Below, piece by piece: positions 62,780-64,000 of a DNA stretch of 64,000 nt. The stretch comes from Novosphingobium jiangmenense (GTDB taxonomy: Bacteria > Pseudomonadota > Alphaproteobacteria > Sphingomonadales > Sphingomonadaceae): assembly GCF_015694345.1 (NCBI RefSeq), contig NZ_JADQDC010000007.1, positions 1 through 64,000 on the forward strand, given 5' to 3'. The notes under the pieces are model-generated. The model did not search any database and was not told the DNA's origin. It saw only the letters and a list, made by a program, of their open reading frames with translations. A program made the position numbers and the translations under genes. How positions within the stretch are numbered: the first letter of the stretch is position 1; every line of letters begins with the position of its first letter.

Positions 62780-63658
62780 TCAGCAATCCAGGTCGTAAAA
62801 CTTGACGATGTGGTCCCACGCTTCTTCCGCCGTTTCGACCGGCGTGAACAGTTCGATGTCCTCGAAGTTGATCACGCCCTCTTCGGCCAGCGCGCGGAAG
62901 TTGACCACGCGGTTCCAGTAGTCGCCGCCGAACAGCAGGATCGGGATGGGCTTCATCTTGCCGGTCTGAATCAGCGTGAGCAGCTCGAAGAATTCATCGA
63001 ACGTACCGAACCCGCCCGGGAACACCGCCACCGCCCGCGCGCGCAAAAGGAAATGCATCTTGCGCAGCGCGAAGTAGTGGAACTGGAAGGAAAGGTGCGG
63101 CGTGACGTAGCCGTTGGGCGCCTGCTCATGCGGGAGGACAATGTTCAGCCCGATGGATTCCGCGCCCGCTTCATGAGCCCCGCGATTGGCCGCTTCCATG
63201 ATCGAAGGCCCGCCGCCCGAGCAGATCACGAACTGCCGCTTGCCGTCTTCCACAAGTCCGCACTTGCTGGCGGTGAACGCTAGCTTGCGCGCTTCCTCAT
63301 AGTACTTTGCCTTGGCGACGAGGCTCTCGATCACCGCCTTGCGCTCCGGCGTGGTTGCGGTCGCCAGCGCGGCATCGACCATTTCGGGCGAGGGAATGCG
63401 CGCCGAGCCGTAGACTACCAGCGTCGATCCGATGTCGGATTCGTCGAGCAGCATTTCGGTCTTCAGTAGTTCCAGCTGGAACCGCACCGGCCGCAGTTCC
63501 TCCCGCAGGAGGAAGTCGGTATCGCGGAAGGCGAGGCGGTAGGCGGGGTCCTGCTGCTGCGGTGTTGTCTTGGGGTGGTTCTCGACGAAACCGGCTTCCT
63601 GCTCGGCCTTGTAGAACTTGCGCTTGGTCAGCTCGTGCTGCTTTTCTTCTTCAGTCAT
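62780..63658 (-). CDS. LOG-family protein (cytokinin riboside 5'-monophosphate phosphoribohydrolase-like)
   Basis: A 292-residue protein. The Rossmann-type core contains VICSGGGPSIMEAANRGAHEAG and the LOG signature VFPGGFGTFDEFFELLTLIQTGK. It has an N-terminal helical extension of about 90 residues, as in the larger type-II LOG proteins often misannotated as lysine decarboxylases. Likely a nucleotide 5'-monophosphate nucleosidase. ATG at 63658 used. Confidence 0.9.
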   Translation of the reverse strand: MTEEEKQHELTKRKFYKAEQEAGFVENHPKTTPQQQDPAYRLAFRDTDFLLREELRPVRFQLELLKTEMLLDESDIGSTLVVYGSARIPSPEMVDAALATATTPERKAVIESLVAKAKYYEEARKLAFTASKCGLVEDGKRQFVICSGGGPSIMEAANRGAHEAGAESIGLNIVLPHEQAPNGYVTPHLSFQFHYFALRKMHFLLRARAVAVFPGGFGTFDEFFELLTLIQTGKMKPIPILLFGGDYWNRVVNFRALAEEGVINFEDIELFTPVETAEEAWDHIVKFYDLDC

Positions 63659-63784
63659 GCGCACATAGGTCGGTCGCCGCGAGAGAAAGCGCAAGCCCTG
63701 TCACCACCGCTTCGGTCGACCAGCACTTGCCCCCGATCGCCGCTTCTGAAAAAGAATCTCGGATCTGATGTATTGGAGACACCC

Positions 63785-64000
63785 ATGGAATCGCGCCGCA
63801 CAGCCATGAAATTCGCTCTGGCAGGGTCGTTGCTGGGATCAGCGCGTCTCGATGCAGGCACTGCCTCCATGCCGACAACGACATCCAAGAAGCCCCGGTG
63901 GGCACGCGGCATCGAAGGGCAGCGCAAGGCTGACCTGGGCGACGGATGCTACCTCAATCCCATCCTTCCCGGTGACTATCCCGACCCGTCCGTGCTCAAG
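63785..64000 (+). CDS. Family 43 glycoside hydrolase, N-terminal fragment
   Basis: The first 72 residues are visible, cut by the window edge. MESRRTAMKFALAGSLLG is a short twin-arginine-like signal; after a low-complexity segment comes CYLNPILPGDYPDPSVLK, the opening strand of GH43 beta-propeller enzymes, where the Asp of DYPDPS is the catalytic base. Probably a periplasmic arabinosidase or xylosidase. Confidence 0.78.
   Translation, partial: MESRRTAMKFALAGSLLGSARLDAGTASMPTTTSKKPRWARGIEGQRKADLGDGCYLNPILPGDYPDPSVLK

Overview
The window is GC-rich, densely packed chromosomal DNA that looks like a member of the Sphingomonadales (Alphaproteobacteria), most likely Novosphingobium or a close relative. 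This rests on gene content: a PhyR-NepR-EcfG general stress response locus with EcfG-type promoters (GGAAC-N16/17-CGTT), a class I PHA synthase with a phasin, a fused-type petABC cytochrome bc1 operon, Tat-exported sugar enzymes and dispersed REP-like inverted repeats. No prophage, plasmid, CRISPR array, IS element or rRNA operon was seen. There is one tRNA gene (Cys, GCA).

Layout. 1-370: end of etfA, a perfect palindrome, a terminator and a candidate small RNA ending in its own terminator. 0.45-5.0 kb: a sugar-oxidation island (Tat TIM-barrel isomerase, NHS-family transporter, GMC dehydrogenase with its Tat small subunit) resembling periplasmic glucoside 3-dehydrogenase clusters. 5.0-9.6 kb: GST, glutathione peroxidase and a 3-oxoacid CoA-transferase whose two subunits are separated by a HAD-like lipoprotein, with a divergent LysR regulator. 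9.7-12.5 kb: petABC. 12.7-17.2 kb: MidA-like methyltransferase, lgt, acyl-CoA synthetase, short asparaginase-type protein. 17.2-22.1 kb: ECF sigma factor with a putative membrane anti-sigma factor, divergent from a 1058-residue autotransporter. 22.1-25.7 kb: galK-galT behind a LacI-type operator, and a Tat GH1 glycosidase.

25.8-36.8 kb is the most unusual region. A Slam-like TPR/beta-barrel outer-membrane protein is followed 17 bp later by a 1609-residue secreted FecR-domain protein carrying about 80-residue tandem repeats and three copies of a C-terminal beta-rich domain. After it comes a striking regulatory segment (AGTTG repeated five times at exact 11-bp steps beside an inverted repeat), then a CsgG-like/SH3 periplasmic protein and an OmpR-type two-component system coupled to a lipoprotein. 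I infer a surface-display or secretion module with its own envelope-sensing regulation.

36.8-51 kb is mostly housekeeping: cinA, tRNA-Cys, RNase II-type RNB protein, crotonase, aminotransferase, phaC with an unusual Lys/Ala/Pro-extended phasin, clpS, lptFG, a rhodanese-DUF2892 protein, a fatty acid desaturase and a GNAT-like protein. 50.9-56.6 kb is a signalling block: two stand-alone receiver proteins, an Fnr-like regulator, phyR, a CHASE histidine kinase, nepR and ecfG, with EcfG promoters before phyR and between the kinase and nepR. 56.7-64 kb holds an AI-2E family permease, Fe-superoxide dismutase, a DAACS symporter, glmM, a small Cys-rich protein and thiD (overlapping), an acetyltransferase, a LOG-family protein and the start of a GH43 enzyme cut by the window edge.
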